Origin: Litsea cubeba
Taxonomy: Eukaryota > Streptophyta > Magnoliopsida > Laurales > Lauraceae
NCBI GenBank assembly: GCA_012931725.1
Contig: CM022948.1
Location: forward strand, 97,762,858-97,826,857
Direction of reading: 5' to 3'
DNA: 64,000 bases
Shown here: positions 22,516 through 34,380 of the stretch, piece by piece
How positions within the stretch are numbered: position 1 is the stretch's first letter
Layout: every line of letters starts with the position of its first letter
Notes under the pieces: generated by a model
Database searches by the model: none
The model's input: only the letters and a program-made list of their open reading frames with translations
Told to the model about the DNA's origin: nothing
Made by a program: the position numbers and the translations under genes

Positions 22516-23909
22516 GACACAACTTAGTAATTTTCATATAAATGATTATGTTACTAGATCCCCATCTATATTCAGGGGTATAGTTTATCTTCTATTCTTT
22601 GCTTATAATTGGTCCCTTTTATCCTTTTTTTCAGTTGCATTTATCAACTTGAAAAGGCAAATGTGGCTCATTTGAACATTTTTCCCATCTATCATTCATG
22701 GATTGGCCTCTCCTCTTTCTCCAGTTGCGCATATCAATGACTGCAATCAATCTTCATGTTAGAGGTCAAAATGCAATTAATTTTTCTATAAGCCATTTCA
22801 GCTAATCCAAACAACTGTTTAACAATGGATAATTCCTGGAAAATTGTACTAGTAAGCAATAATAATTCATTCTTTTCCTCCTCATGTATGGCTACTCTCA
22901 TTATTGTCGTAAACTTGAACCAATTTTAAGCATCTTAATTACATATATAATGCCTTAATCATCAATGCCTTTTACTTTAATTTGTAATATTTGTTCTATT
23001 GATTGACAGGTATTTAATCACCAATGCCTTCTGAGATGTTTATCGACGTAGTTTTGGGATCCTGACCATTCTTAAGATGGGTTTGCTTTTCTTTGGATTT
23101 ACAACGTGAAGCTTGTTGATGTTTTTGTGCTTTATTTGGTAGATGTTGGATTAGTGATGTTAATGGGAAAATGGATTCTCTTTTCTTTAGTTTTGTCTTA
23201 TTTATGTGACCTGGGTGTTCTGTTAGATTGAGTTATATCTATTTTTATCGTGGTTTTGGATTTCGTTTTATGTTTTTTTTTTTTTTTCTTTTAACAGTAA
23301 TCCATATGGAGATTTTGATGATTCTTTCCTTCTATAATTAACAATTATCAAGACATTATGCATAATACTAGGGATGGCAATGGAACGGGTTTAAATGAAG
23401 CCCCAGCCCCTGAGTGAAAAACAAGAGATCCACGAGATTATGCTGGGCCCTGACCCGATCTTATTAGGGGTGGGTTTGGAGGGTGTGGGTCGGGTATGGA
23501 TTTTTCATACACTAACTCGAGTTGGGTTTGGGGCGGGTTTTGATTTTGGGTGTGTCTAACGTTAAGCCTTCCCATCCCATATGTCTTTACTTTATATATT
23601 ATTAAGTAAAACTTTATATGTTGCATTTCATTTAGTGCAGATGGTATTAAGAAGTGACATTTTTATAAATATTATGGGCTCAAATCCTCACTAACAAGAT
23701 ACATATTTGACCTTCATTTATTTGGGTATTTTAGGATAATGATAGTTGCATATATTGCTAGGTATTCGTTTTCACGACAGAATCTTCTTTCCTATTGCCT
23801 GGACATAGCAGATTTACAACGCGTTAAGCTATAGATGAGGTTCAGCAATGAAGGACATCTATACTGTTGAGAATTTTTAAAATTATTTTGAAGCCGTTAA
23901 GCTTGACAT
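22516..23909. other. Spacer without recognisable genes
   Basis: AT-rich; contains a T-run at about 23274-23287 and a 'GGGATGGCAATGG...CCCATCCCAT' stretch (about 23371-23580) rich in GGGTTTGG-type words that resembles hAT-element debris, but no paired ends could be confirmed. Confidence 0.45.
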
Positions 23910-24538
23910 TAGGGTTGTAAATGGGTCCCCGATTCTCCGATTACCCGAAGGTTCCGACCCGTTAGGATACGGGTCTGGGTCCTTATTGTGGTCCCGATAA
24001 GAAAATGGTTTTGGTTTCAGATCCTTTTTTTGGAACTGATACCTAAACGGGCCCGGTTCCGGATCCACAGTGACTCAGACTCGTGGACCCGGGACCCGAC
24101 CTAATATACACTAACATAAGGTAACTTTAGTATGTGAGAACAGAACCCTTTTTACTTTTCTACTTTTCTACATTAGGGTTTTTTACTTTTCTACATTTCA
24201 TTGCCGGTTTTGGATGTGATTTCTGAGTTTTTGGTTAAAAGTGTCTGTTATTGATAGACAAAAGATCACATTAGTGTTTGCAGGTACATTATTCAATTGA
24301 AATGCAGAAAAAGCATAATTTTTTAAAAAAGAAAAATACAAGTATTAGTCTAGACCCGGAACCAGACCCGCCTCACAAACGGTTCCGGTTCCAGTTCTGG
24401 TTCCCATTAATATTATCGGTTTCGGTTCCGGAACCAGTTTTCTGGTTCCGAACCGGGTTCGGTTTAGATTTCCCTTCTTAGAAAACGTTTCCGGTTTCAC
24501 TCTGGACCCGGACCGGAATCGACCCGTTTACCACCCTA
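23910..24538. mobile_element. hAT-like non-autonomous DNA transposon, 629 bp
   Basis: The ends form imperfect terminal inverted repeats: TAGGGTTGTAAATGGGTC at the left and, as reverse complement, TAGGGTGGTAAACGGGTC at the right. Flanking 8-mers CTTGACAT (23902-23909) and GTTGATAT (24539-24546) match at 6 of 8 positions, consistent with an aged hAT 8 bp duplication. The interior is full of CCGGTTCCGG-type words and encodes no transposase. Confidence 0.7.
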
Positions 24539-24546
24539 GTTGATAT

Positions 24547-25793
24547 CTTCAATCCCACATAGGATGGTTGCAAAGAGTATGTCATTTATATATACTTCTA
24601 GATAACCCATTGTCTTATACATTAGCTTGGAGCTGTAAGAGGGTCCTTATTTTGGTATTTATCTTTTTATCTAACATATACAAGCGCTATGTTGGCGTAG
24701 AGAGCTCCTTTCTAAATTCTAAGCCAACAGAGGCTGGCATTGGATTCTTATACCCTTGTTAAGTCCTGCAGCCATGGCACTTGGCAGGGAACAGAGGGGA
24801 ACTCCATTTCCAATAGCTAAATGGCAAGGACTGATAACTTTTGATCTAGGGAAGTTTAAACACTCTTTACATGATCACCAACCACAAACATTGTCAGTCT
24901 GTAGCGTCCGCAATTTTATTGAAGGATGCTTTCATTTCTGCCTAGTTTCTCACAGTGTCCTTTTTACAATAATTAACCTGACCTTTACTACGATTGCAAT
25001 GATATTCACTTTAGAATTAACCCCATGGACAAAATTCACTGAGTCGCAGCCCAAAAATAGAGGCATGAGATACAAAGGAAGCCGGATCAAACAATGCAAA
25101 GCCCGCCACCCCCACCTCTCCCAACCAAACCCCAAAGTTACCACTTGACAGCAAGATAAATGGATGAGCTCCGGCCCCTGATTTCAAAACATTGGGATTC
25201 GCACAATCAAAAGCCCTTCACGCCTGGTTTTTAGGACTCCAACTTTCCACCACCAAGTATCGACAAAGAGGGTTGCTTTCACCTATCATGTCAAAAGTCT
25301 TGTAGGTGAAAAAAAGAAAAACAGGGTGATATCATCTGGATACCATGGCGTCGGTCCAAGGACCGAAGCCCAGGTAGCAGGGCTCGAAAAAAAAGAAGAT
25401 CCAGCCTCTGCTATAAAACTTGCATAACCAATTTAATAGTTAATGACAATTAAAGTTGTGATTCATTAAAATAATGATGACTAGCTACCCATGTTTTAGA
25501 ATCTTGTACACCATCGTAAACACAATCGCCCACATCTTTAAACAAACGGCCTGTTTGGACGGGCAGAGAGAGAGAGGGGCAGATAAAATGTTACTAACTC
25601 AAATTAACACCATTCAACCAAAAAAAAAAAAAACTCAAATTAACACCAAACCCATCATCATCGTAATAATGGCTACTAATGATAAATTGACATAAAAAGA
25701 ACTAAAATGACATAAAAAGAACAAACTTCCAAACCCCACAAGTCCCAAATACACCCAAACAAACAAAATCAAAAGGAAAACACCATAATCATC
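24547..25793. other. Spacer and dirigent 3' flank
   Basis: The 130-codon frame at 24756-25148 is not recognisable and is probably chance. From about 25400 to 25650 the sequence is homologous to 38240-38451, part of the duplicated dirigent block, and it retains the uninterrupted ACCAAACCCATCAT site where the paralogous block took a solo LTR insertion. Confidence 0.6.
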
Positions 25794-26366
25794 TCAATAA
25801 TGCATGACATAGACATTATATTCTACAATAGCATCTCCTGTCTTGAGATCGAACCAATGCGTATGAGCCTGGGCGTAGCCCCTTGCAAACCTGAACAACC
25901 CACTCCCTCCAACCACAGGCATCTCCCTCACATCCGAAAACACAGCGTTCCGACCCAACACACTGAGAGTGCTCCCATTGTATTTGCCATCCATGAATGC
26001 AAAGTTCATTGCCATGAGCAATCCAACCGTCTTTTGCCCGGCCAACGCGTAGATCCCTTGGGCACGGCCCACCAGCTTCGATGTGGGCTCGGGCGCTTCT
26101 GTTAGCGGGTCATCGATCATCACCACCGCGCCGAACCCTGTTGCTGAACTGTTGGTCATGGGCGCACTGGCGACTCGCACCGCAGTTGGGTTGCGCCCGC
26201 TGACTATGTCGTGGAAGTAGAAGTGCAGGTGGCTTAGCTTCTCCTTTCCGAATCCGGTTGCGGGTCGGAGGAGACCCGATGGGCCATGTTGTTTTCCGGC
26301 CATGGCGAAGGCGAAGAAGAGGAAGGAGGTGGAGAAGATGAGGATGAATGGTGAATAAACTGCCAT
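25794..26366 (-). CDS. Dirigent protein, intact, 190 aa
   Basis: A single uninterrupted exon. Residues 1-23 form a hydrophobic signal peptide, so the protein should enter the secretory pathway and act in the apoplast. The mature part carries dirigent landmarks: HLHFYFHD (46-53), RNPTAVRVA (58-66), GFGAVVMIDDPLTE (77-90), DGKYNGSTLSVLGRN (126-140), REMPVVGGSGLFRFARGYA (147-165), and a C-terminal VEYNVYVMHY. Dirigent proteins form beta-barrel trimers that steer stereoselective coupling of phenoxy radicals in lignan and related pathways. The substrate cannot be read here. N-glycosylation sequons lie at N72 and N130, and there is no cysteine at all. A TATA-like stretch is at 26472-26485. It is one of four related copies in the window. 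Confidence 0.95.
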   Translation of the reverse strand: MAVYSPFILIFSTSFLFFAFAMAGKQHGPSGLLRPATGFGKEKLSHLHFYFHDIVSGRNPTAVRVASAPMTNSSATGFGAVVMIDDPLTEAPEPTSKLVGRAQGIYALAGQKTVGLLMAMNFAFMDGKYNGSTLSVLGRNAVFSDVREMPVVGGSGLFRFARGYAQAHTHWFDLKTGDAIVEYNVYVMHY

Positions 26367-26471
26367 GGTTTGATCAAGCTGGCACTGAAGCTGTGTAAAC
26401 TAATGTAATGGTTTATATGTGAAGGGAACTAGGGAAGAGAAGATTGTATGGAGAGTGAGTTGGTGTAGGTG

Positions 26472-26485
26472 TAATATATATATTA
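26472..26485 (-). promoter_or_regulatory. TATA box of the first dirigent gene
   Basis: The minus strand reads TTAATATATATATTA about 106-119 bp upstream of the ATG. A matching TATA stretch lies at the same distance (about 44953-44965) upstream of the dirigent pseudogene. Confidence 0.6.
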
Positions 26486-29400
26486 ATGAAGTCGAGAGTT
26501 TCAGCTAAAAAAGAAAAGAAGTAAAGAAGCTCTATGGTTGAAAAAGGATGGGATGGAATATGAATAATGGCTTTTTCTTGACTGCCTTCAGACGTTAGAG
26601 ATCTCTCCTGCTTTCCACAATGGGATTTATTATTATAAGATTTGTTGGTCGATCCACCGTTTACAAGCAGGTTCTTAGGATTTGGTTTTAAAAAGTTAGT
26701 TAATCACATGTTTTTGGATGTCAAATTTAAGGCTAAGATTGTCCTGTTTTGGCCCTATGAGGGGTACGGGGAGGGATTCTGGGCCGCTATAAGATCCAAA
26801 ACGTATTATACTTAGCATAGACGGCATCCTCTATATTAGCCTAGGATCTAGACACTTTATGAGCGACGTGGGATCTTATAAAAGGACTATTTAAACCGTC
26901 TATTTTATAGCTTTTAGATCAACTGACTTATAAATTTAGGCTTTTGTAAATAATTAATTACTAATTAAAGCCCTTTTGTATTTAGTGAGGATAAATGGAC
27001 TCAATGACAACTAAAAATAGTATGGTTGAGCTCTCCTTCTTCTAGAAGCTTTTGAGAATCCTGATTAGTGATAAAGTAGAAGCAATATATAGTTCTATCT
27101 GACTTTTGGGTCGCTTCTGTTTGAGTCAACCATCCGCATTTACACGTCTCTCATGTGCAGCTACTTGCTCGAATTTCAATCAAATCATAGTTCTGGGCCT
27201 GTTGCATTTAAAATGATTTTCATCACACGATCAATACTAGTAGAATGGTAAATATCACTCCGATTGAAATAAAATTGGTGCTGGAATACGCTTTTAGCAC
27301 TAAACAGATCGATGACTCTAGTTTGTCTAGCCATTCTATTGATGACAATGAAATAATCTATCAAAATGATTTTGCCTTGATTGTTTGGTTGAATTAAAAT
27401 ACATAAGAATTCATGATATAAATGCTTAAAAATGGAAATCCAACTTGAAGATACAGAAATCATCATCAAATAACTTTCTTTTTGATGAAAAGTGAATCTG
27501 GAAACATGAAAAATGAATGCTCAGCCATTATCCTTGAAAAAATCAAAGAAAAACTCAAGATCTCATCTATATCTCGCTTTCTCCTCACCTCATTTCATTT
27601 TTATTTCACCTCTTCAAAAGTTCTTCTGTGAAACTTATTTAAACATGAACTCATAGTATTCAATGCAAACAAGCACGCATAAAGAAGATCGCAAGCATCC
27701 AACTTATTTCAATGAGCTTAATTCTTGCAAGATTGTGCAGACTCGGATTACTAAGTCAAATGACTCATATAAGAGTATAGCAAAACCTCAGTCGAACAGA
27801 TCCAACTTGGCTCCATCATTCATCCATATGCTTTATAAGGGCCCATTTGCCCCCAACTGGTAAGAAATGTGCTTCATATTGTACGCATTTTGTCACATGT
27901 TGTACAACCTAATCTTTAGATTTCTCTCCCTAAAAACATCCATTGTGGTTGTTAAGCGAATCCATTCAATAAAACAAGTTTCTTATTTGAATACTGGATT
28001 GGTTCTTTTAATTCTGCTACTGTTGTGTTACTGTGGTTAGATATTTCACAAATACACCCTTGGAGCTCCTAACAGGATGCATATTTACAGAAAAGTCCAA
28101 TTTTGTCCGAAGGTGAGGTGAATAACAATGGAGTTTGTGTTCTGAGAGTATGGATGTAAATGGGTCGGTTCTGATCCGGGTTCACCATTGGAATCGTTAA
28201 TGAGAATTGAGAAGTGGAATTGAAACCGGTTCGAAACTGCTTTCCTAATTCTGTCGGAATTATTAATGAGAAGATGGGATCAGCACTATATATGGGATAG
28301 ATCTAGGTTTGGATCTAGATAAATAATGATATGGAGAAAAAAAAAATCTAGTTTTTGATCTAATATATCGGGTCCTTAGATTTACGGCTCGGAATCAATG
28401 TGGAAACGGCTCCAGATCATTTTAAATCACGAATCCAAAAATATACTTAGATCCGAATTCATTTATTTATCGGAACCTAAAAAAATTTTATTTTTCATTA
28501 GATCGAAACCTCTAGCCCATTTAGGCCTTGATGGGTTATTTGAAGTTGTAAGAAAGTATAGGGGCCTATACAAAAAGAAAACGCTATAAGTTGGGTAGTG
28601 GGACCAGTCATCATTATTTTGAATTGAGTGGTTCACCTAACGCAAGTCAGGAAAAATAAATCGTCGGTCAGTGGTATGTCGGCCAGATGGGGCTCTCGAT
28701 AATAACGAAAGGAAAGAGTCCTCCGGATCGAGGAAAAAGATACCCCTTTGACTTTTAGTCCATTCCCATATCCTGAAATGACTTCCATGTTCCTCTGCCA
28801 CCCAGCAAAGTTTTCAATATTTTTATCCTCAAATTTTCACGTGAAAATCAATTCTAAATGCATCCACTAGTGTCAAAATTATCTCAAAAAAGATCTTTTG
28901 TTTGTATGAAATTAAATTTTTAAAAATTAATTTTTTTTTAAGAATGACTAAAAAATTTGAAAATCAAAGGTGAAGAAGAATCATGCATAACATCAAATGG
29001 CCGCGGTTTTATCGAACACTAGGCGTGGATTTGCTCTCCACATCTTGTGTTCGAGACGGGCCATGTTAGCCTCATCTGCATTTGTTAGGGTTTTATGGGG
29101 GCGCCACTCCGGAGATTAGTCACGTTGGATCAAGACTTCTAGGATACCCACATCATATATATCAGCTAGATAATAAGAAAGTTGAGGTCCCATTTATGTC
29201 TCTCCACCTTATATATTTCACCCTTTACTCTTAAATGATTTTTCAATAAACTCATTTTATCATAATTTCCTAAGAATTTAATTTCATGGAAACTGCAAAC
29301 AAGTTGCACTAACATTTAAACTTATTTTTCATAGAATCATGAAGGTATCCAAGAAAAAATATTTTCTAGTAGTATCATAATAAAATTAAAATATATATTA

Positions 29401-30804
29401 CCCTGATCGATATTATTAAGCAAACATCTGATGGTTTAAAATAAGTGATCGTCTTATCGTTTACACGATTCTTGCCTTTTATTATACTTATAGAAGCCCT
29501 TCACGAAATTATTTATAATTTTCAGAAATACTTTTTCATTATTTTTCTTGATGAAAATCTCTCTCTGTCCAGTGGTATTATCCTCATGATCAGGGACGGA
29601 CCTGAGTATTGGTATGCGGGTGCACACACATGAGATTCAAGAAACTCCTTATTAATATTTTAAAAAAAATTTATTTTTTATTAACATTTTAAATTGACTA
29701 TTGCCCGTACCACCCAAATAAAAATCCCGTGTCCCCCATTTCTCATGATAATGATATTTGTACAATCACAAAAGAATAATAATAAAAAAATAATAATAAA
29801 GTTTAGGCTGTGCTCCAATGAAGAATTCATTGATCCATTATTCCTTCAGAAGTGACAGGAGCGTGTTTCAAACCCATCCCCATTATTACCCAAGTCCCAC
29901 TAGTTAATAGCAATGCGTCTTTAAATCAAATGAACAATCATGATTAATATATCTATATGCTACATATGTACAAAATTAAATGAAAGAAAGCAATTGAAAT
30001 CATAAATGCACTGTATACTGTTCTCCATCCTCCAAACGAGTTTAATAGATCAGATTCAATTTTAACATGACGTGCAAATACAGCACAAACATTGGCATCG
30101 GCACGTCTCCAAATTTGCATTAGAAAAGTTGTAAAAAAAGGGACAAAGCTTGTGCCAGTTTTTAACCCAACAACCCACCTTACATCTCTCCTTTTTTCTT
30201 GGCGGCCATTTCAAACCAATCCATTGTTTTTGGAGCAGAAACTGACGCCCATAAGTTGAACTGAACCTGCCCATCAGCCTGGCATCATCACTTCAATTAC
30301 TTGCGCGGCCCGCACTCAAATCTTATCCTAAAAAACCTAACAACCCACTAAATGTAAGGTGGGGAGCCTAGACTTTACATGGTTACATCCTTCTAGATGT
30401 GTAGCATCCCAACTCCAGACATGGGGATCCAAAAGTCAGGATCATTAAGGAAAAGCAGGTGATTTGTATTTTTTTGGTTTTTTTTTTATACATTTCATGT
30501 TTTGATATTGTTGTGACTTTCTTGGGGTAGTTTCAACTTTGATGTTGTTTTTTCAATTTATTATGATATTATTAAGAAGATACTGCTCTATGTATGTAAA
30601 TATCACAATCAGGATAGAGGACTTTAAAGCTTTAATCAGGTTCAGGCTGCCGCCCACTATAGACCTGCTTTACCGTCATCGTTACTTTAATCGGATTTAG
30701 GGGGTCGTCCACGATATACCCATTCCAAACCCAGTCATCGTTGCATCTATGAATCGATTGAGAATCAATTTAATAATCATGAACATCGAGTGGAAACTCG
30801 CACG

Positions 30805-30805
<1 letters not shown>

Positions 30806-30843
<38 letters not shown>
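30806..30843. repeat. (GA)n microsatellite
   Basis: An uninterrupted GA run of about 36 bp, next to the SINE-like sequence. Confidence 0.9.
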
Positions 30844-30849
<6 letters not shown>

Positions 30850-30945
30850 GGAGTATGGAGATTAGGGTCGAACCCGGTGAGAGGCATTGTTGCCAACTAA
30901 ATAAGCAACCCCTTGTTCTCATGATTGAGTGGTGTTGCCACCTTA
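30844..30945 (-). mobile_element. tRNA-derived SINE-like sequence
   Basis: On the minus strand GCTTATTTAGTTGGCAAC resembles a box A region, and GGGTTCGACCC, some 35 bp on, matches a tRNA box B closely. A CT-rich tail follows, merging with the microsatellite. No matching target duplication was established, so boundaries are approximate. Confidence 0.45.
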
Positions 30946-31017
30946 GTTTCACACATATGTAAAAATGCTTGCGGGTGTTCAAGTTAAAGTATCCCTCTTA
31001 TACAAATATCCCAATGT

Positions 31018-31139
31018 ACGGTACCATGAGAGTAAGAGGTGGAGGCCCTCGCATTGAAGTTGTTGGCATCATCCCATTGAAATTGTTGGCATTATATATA
31101 GATGCAAGGGCCCATACCCATTACTCTCATAGTACCGTG
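31018..31139. mobile_element. Small foldback MITE-like element, about 122 bp
   Basis: The left end ACGGTACCATGAGAGTAA and the reverse complement of the right end ACGGTACTATGAGAGTAA match at 17 of 18 positions. GGGCCC-type inner arms extend the pairing. No coding capacity. Confidence 0.6.
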
Positions 31140-33617
31140 AGAGTAACTCTAACATGAGCATCTCAATATATATATATATATTTGGTGTACCTTAGTGCGC
31201 ATCTTGTGCACCAGGGGTGGTCCCCTGATGGTCCATCTGAATGGACCACACACACAACTCATGAATTTCACTGGGACCCACCTTTGCACCCATTCGATGT
31301 ACTGTCCACCGTTGGATTGACTGCACACCAATTCGAATAGACTGTACACTGTCAAACTTATGGGGCCTAGCTATGTAGGTGATGATGATCAAGGATGGGG
31401 CTAATTCTTTGCAGAGATGAAGTGCCAGGGGAGATCCTCCAATCCCCTTGGTCCCAGTTCGAGGTGGGGCCCACATTGGGCCCCACATTGAGGTCCGCAC
31501 ACTGAATTAGTACTATATATATAACTGAAATCATAAATGCACTCCATAAAAAATATGGGAACAATCATGTAAACGCCTGTTTTCTAGGGATTGTGATCCC
31601 TTATGATCAATTCAACCCCATCACACCCACTAAATCCCCTGCTTCTCAAATGTCATGGCCTCAAGCTTGACAACTAATGTGTGACTCATTGGATTGAAAT
31701 CCTAAAATTATAATTCCTCCTTAAAATTATTAAATTTGAGGTTCATGGATGGATGTATGCTCTAAAGGAGGACTTTAAAATTTTCACAGGTAAGTCTCAT
31801 ATCAATCTTTCGGTCCCCCACCTCTTCACCATTGTTGTGCCCTCATGAAGGCTCTACAAGGCCATCTGCAGGAGAGCACAACCCTTTAACATGACATACA
31901 AAGATAATAGTAGTGGAGAAATTTCTCTGTGGACGTTCCACACGCGGATATCCGACGCAGTGGGGTGCGAGTTTTGTAATTGATTGCTCGATAGTAACGT
32001 CGATCCCCGTGGGGGTTCAGCAAAAAACACACAAACATCCCCGTGGGGGATAAAAAAAAAAGTTATGGAAGAGACAAAAGCATGAGAAGTAGTTCAAGAT
32101 GCCAGTTTTCTGCCCAACAACCCACCTTACATCCCCCCTTTTTCTGGGAAGTCCATTTTATGGACAAGAAACTGACGCCTATGTTCCTTGCATCAAGATT
32201 TCAATTACTCATGTGGCCTAAACTCACATTTTAGAACAAAAAATAACAACAAAAAAAAGTCATAATATGCCCCTCGAGAAGAATAACCTCTTGTTGGACG
32301 TCCTACCTTAATTAGAGAGATGGATTTAGGTATCCAGTTTAATTTAATTTTGTGTTATTCAGATCCTAATCCTACGACTGTCGACCCTATAATTGTGTAA
32401 TTGATTGCTTAAATTCTAAACACATTCACCATCTATAAATGAACCTGTCAGCTCTTCGGCCCAATCAAGTACTATACTTGAGCATAAAGCATTGTGAAAG
32501 AATTCAGTTTTATTAGTCATTTTAACCACATTCATTTTAGCACAGTAAGAATAGATCACAGTAATATAATGGAAGATTTTTCACCGGCACTCTTGCGCTC
32601 TATTGATGTCATCATGCTTGTTGGGACCCATGAAAATCAGGGGGATCCCATATTTGATAACGGTCCGGATGAGCACTTCCATGGAGCTTACTGGGCAGGT
32701 GTGATTAAATTTTCCTTCATAAAAGATGCTCTCTCAAAGCAATAACCACTAATCAATAGCGATGCTTTGGTTATCCAAGAAATACTACTTTAAGCAATGA
32801 AATGATGCGAAATGGTTCTCAACAAAGCATTCTCTACCCAACTATAGACATAAGAAAAATTAACAAACATTAAAGGAAGGACATGGAGATTTTTTATTTT
32901 TATTCTCCTCATTTCGTCGGCCCATATGACATCTCTCACCTTTTAGTTTCCTCTATACCCTTAAGCATTTCTCATTACCCTGTTAATGTTGTCGGTGGTG
33001 TTGTTAAGTCAATCATCCCCGTCCTTGTCATATTTAGAACACCCCATTTTTCAATATAACTTTAAACTCTTTAGGATTCTTTATTTGATTTATTTATTGA
33101 ATATCCCATATTTTAATAAAGTTGAAAAGTCACTTTACTAGAAATAGGTATTTTAGCTCAAGTAAAATAACTTTAATTTTTAACTAGACAAACATACTAA
33201 ATTTGTTAATGTTGCCGAGAGTAGATCAATTTAGTTCGGAACATGGGTGTGTATGAGAAAGTAAGTGATTTAAAGGAAACCATACTCAATGAATACAATG
33301 AATTTGAAAGAGAGCTTCATCCCACCCTCTTTTAGACATAATGTTTTGTCTTCTTCTTGTATTCTTCTCTTAACCCAATTAGATAATATACTATCAACTT
33401 TTTTTCTTTTTTTAATTTGGTTGAGGTTCCTTTGTAAGACTTCTCTTCTGTTTAATACAAATTTACGATGGTAAGATTATTTAGTCTTGAAGATACTGCT
33501 TGGGGTACTTAAGAAAAACTAACATTGGAGCCATTGTGTAGATCTTAATTTAATCCTCATCTTTGATTCCCCTGTGCTACCTTGCCCTTTCCAGAAAAGT
33601 AGAGTCGTAACAGACAA

Positions 33618-33633
33618 TCAAAGCCAACTTTGA
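33618..33633 (+). promoter_or_regulatory. Inverted repeat conserved upstream of plus-strand dirigents
   Basis: TCAAAGCCAACTTTGA is a 6+4+6 inverted repeat 175-190 bp upstream of the ATG. The paralogous promoter has TCAAAGCCAGCTTTGA at 47879-47894. AAAG is the core of Dof factor sites; a regulatory role is inference. Confidence 0.5.
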
Positions 33634-33694
33634 GTTATTAAAGCAAGTTGTCAACATGATGTTCCCACATGTTTTCAACCATAGAGCAACCTTT

Positions 33695-33712
33695 CTCCAA
33701 AATAAATACAAG
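33695..33712 (+). promoter_or_regulatory. Probable TATA region of the second dirigent gene
   Basis: CTCCAAAATAAATACAAG is identical at 47935-47952 upstream of the fourth dirigent copy. AATAAATACA lies about 100 bp before the ATG, where a TATA box is expected. Confidence 0.5.
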
Positions 33713-33807
33713 ATAGATTACCACTCTCTCCCACAATTCAATCCCCTCCCATTTCTTTATTACCTGTTTGTAGTCCATACTAACTGAAGTCATCCCTTAG
33801 CCACCAT

Positions 33808-34380
33808 ATGGCCACTATGAATTCACCATCCATCCTTTTCTCCATCCTCCTCCTCTTCTTCTCCGTCGTCATCGCCGGGAAGAATCACCACTCGTCGGAT
33901 CTCCTCCGACCCATGATCGGGCTCGGAAAGGAGAAGATGAGCCACCTACACTTCTACTTCCACGACATAGTCAGCGGGCGCAACCCAACTGCGGTGCGAG
34001 TCGCCAGTGCGCCCATGACCAACAATTCAGCAACAGGGTTCGGTGCGGTGGTGATGATCGACGACCCGCTAACGGAAGCGCCTGAGCTCACATCAAAGCT
34101 GCTGGGCCGGGCCCAAGGGCTCTACGCATCTGCCTCACAAGAGACACTTGGGTATCTAATGGCCCTTAATTTTGCATTCATGGATGGTAAGTACAATGGG
34201 AGCAGCCTAAGTGTGTTGGGTCGGAACGCAGTTCTATCAGATGTGAGGGAGATGCCTGTGATTGGAGGGAGTGGGGCGTTCAGGTTTGCAAGGGGCTACG
34301 CCCAGGCTCATACACATTGGTTTGATGCTAAAACAGGAGATGCTATTGTAGAATATAATGTCTATGTCATGCATTATTGA
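33808..34380 (+). CDS. Dirigent protein, intact, 190 aa
   Basis: An intronless gene, divergent to the copy at 25794-26366 and the same length. Signal peptide at residues 1-23 (hydrophobic FSILLLFFSVVIA), then HLHFYFHD (46-53), DDPLTE (85-90), DGKYNGSSLSVLGRN (126-140), REMPVIGGSGAFRFARGYA (147-165) and VEYNVYVMHY at the C-terminus. N-glycosylation sequons sit at N72 and N130; no cysteine. Differences from the first copy concentrate in the signal peptide and at 93-120. As a dirigent it should be a secreted, non-catalytic guide for radical coupling; the substrate is unknown. The 3' flank is homologous to that of the copy ending at 48641. The start is chosen at 33808 in a CCACCATATGGCC context shared with the fourth copy. 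Confidence 0.95.
   Translation: MATMNSPSILFSILLLFFSVVIAGKNHHSSDLLRPMIGLGKEKMSHLHFYFHDIVSGRNPTAVRVASAPMTNNSATGFGAVVMIDDPLTEAPELTSKLLGRAQGLYASASQETLGYLMALNFAFMDGKYNGSSLSVLGRNAVLSDVREMPVIGGSGAFRFARGYAQAHTHWFDAKTGDAIVEYNVYVMHY

Larger units (their letters stand above)
26500..33600. other. Spacer between the divergent dirigent genes, block A
   Basis: No gene was recognised in 7 kb. The parts at about 29430-30770 and 31780-32240 are homologous to 45440-46440 and 46930-47290 of the second block. Shared landmarks are GATGAAAATCTCTCTCT, AACCCACCTTACATC, GAGCAGAAACTGAC and AGTCTCAT. It also carries a SINE-like sequence near 30850-30940, a (GA)n run, and a small foldback at 31018-31139. Short reading frames here are not conserved between copies. 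Confidence 0.65.

Noticed and set aside
24756..25148. 130-codon frame
   Set aside because: Not recognisable, no signal of splicing, and composition like the spacer around it.
25800..26105. Antisense frames recurring in several dirigent copies (also 40490-40735 and 48396-48671)
   Set aside because: Conservation follows from the dirigent coding strand; these are shadows.
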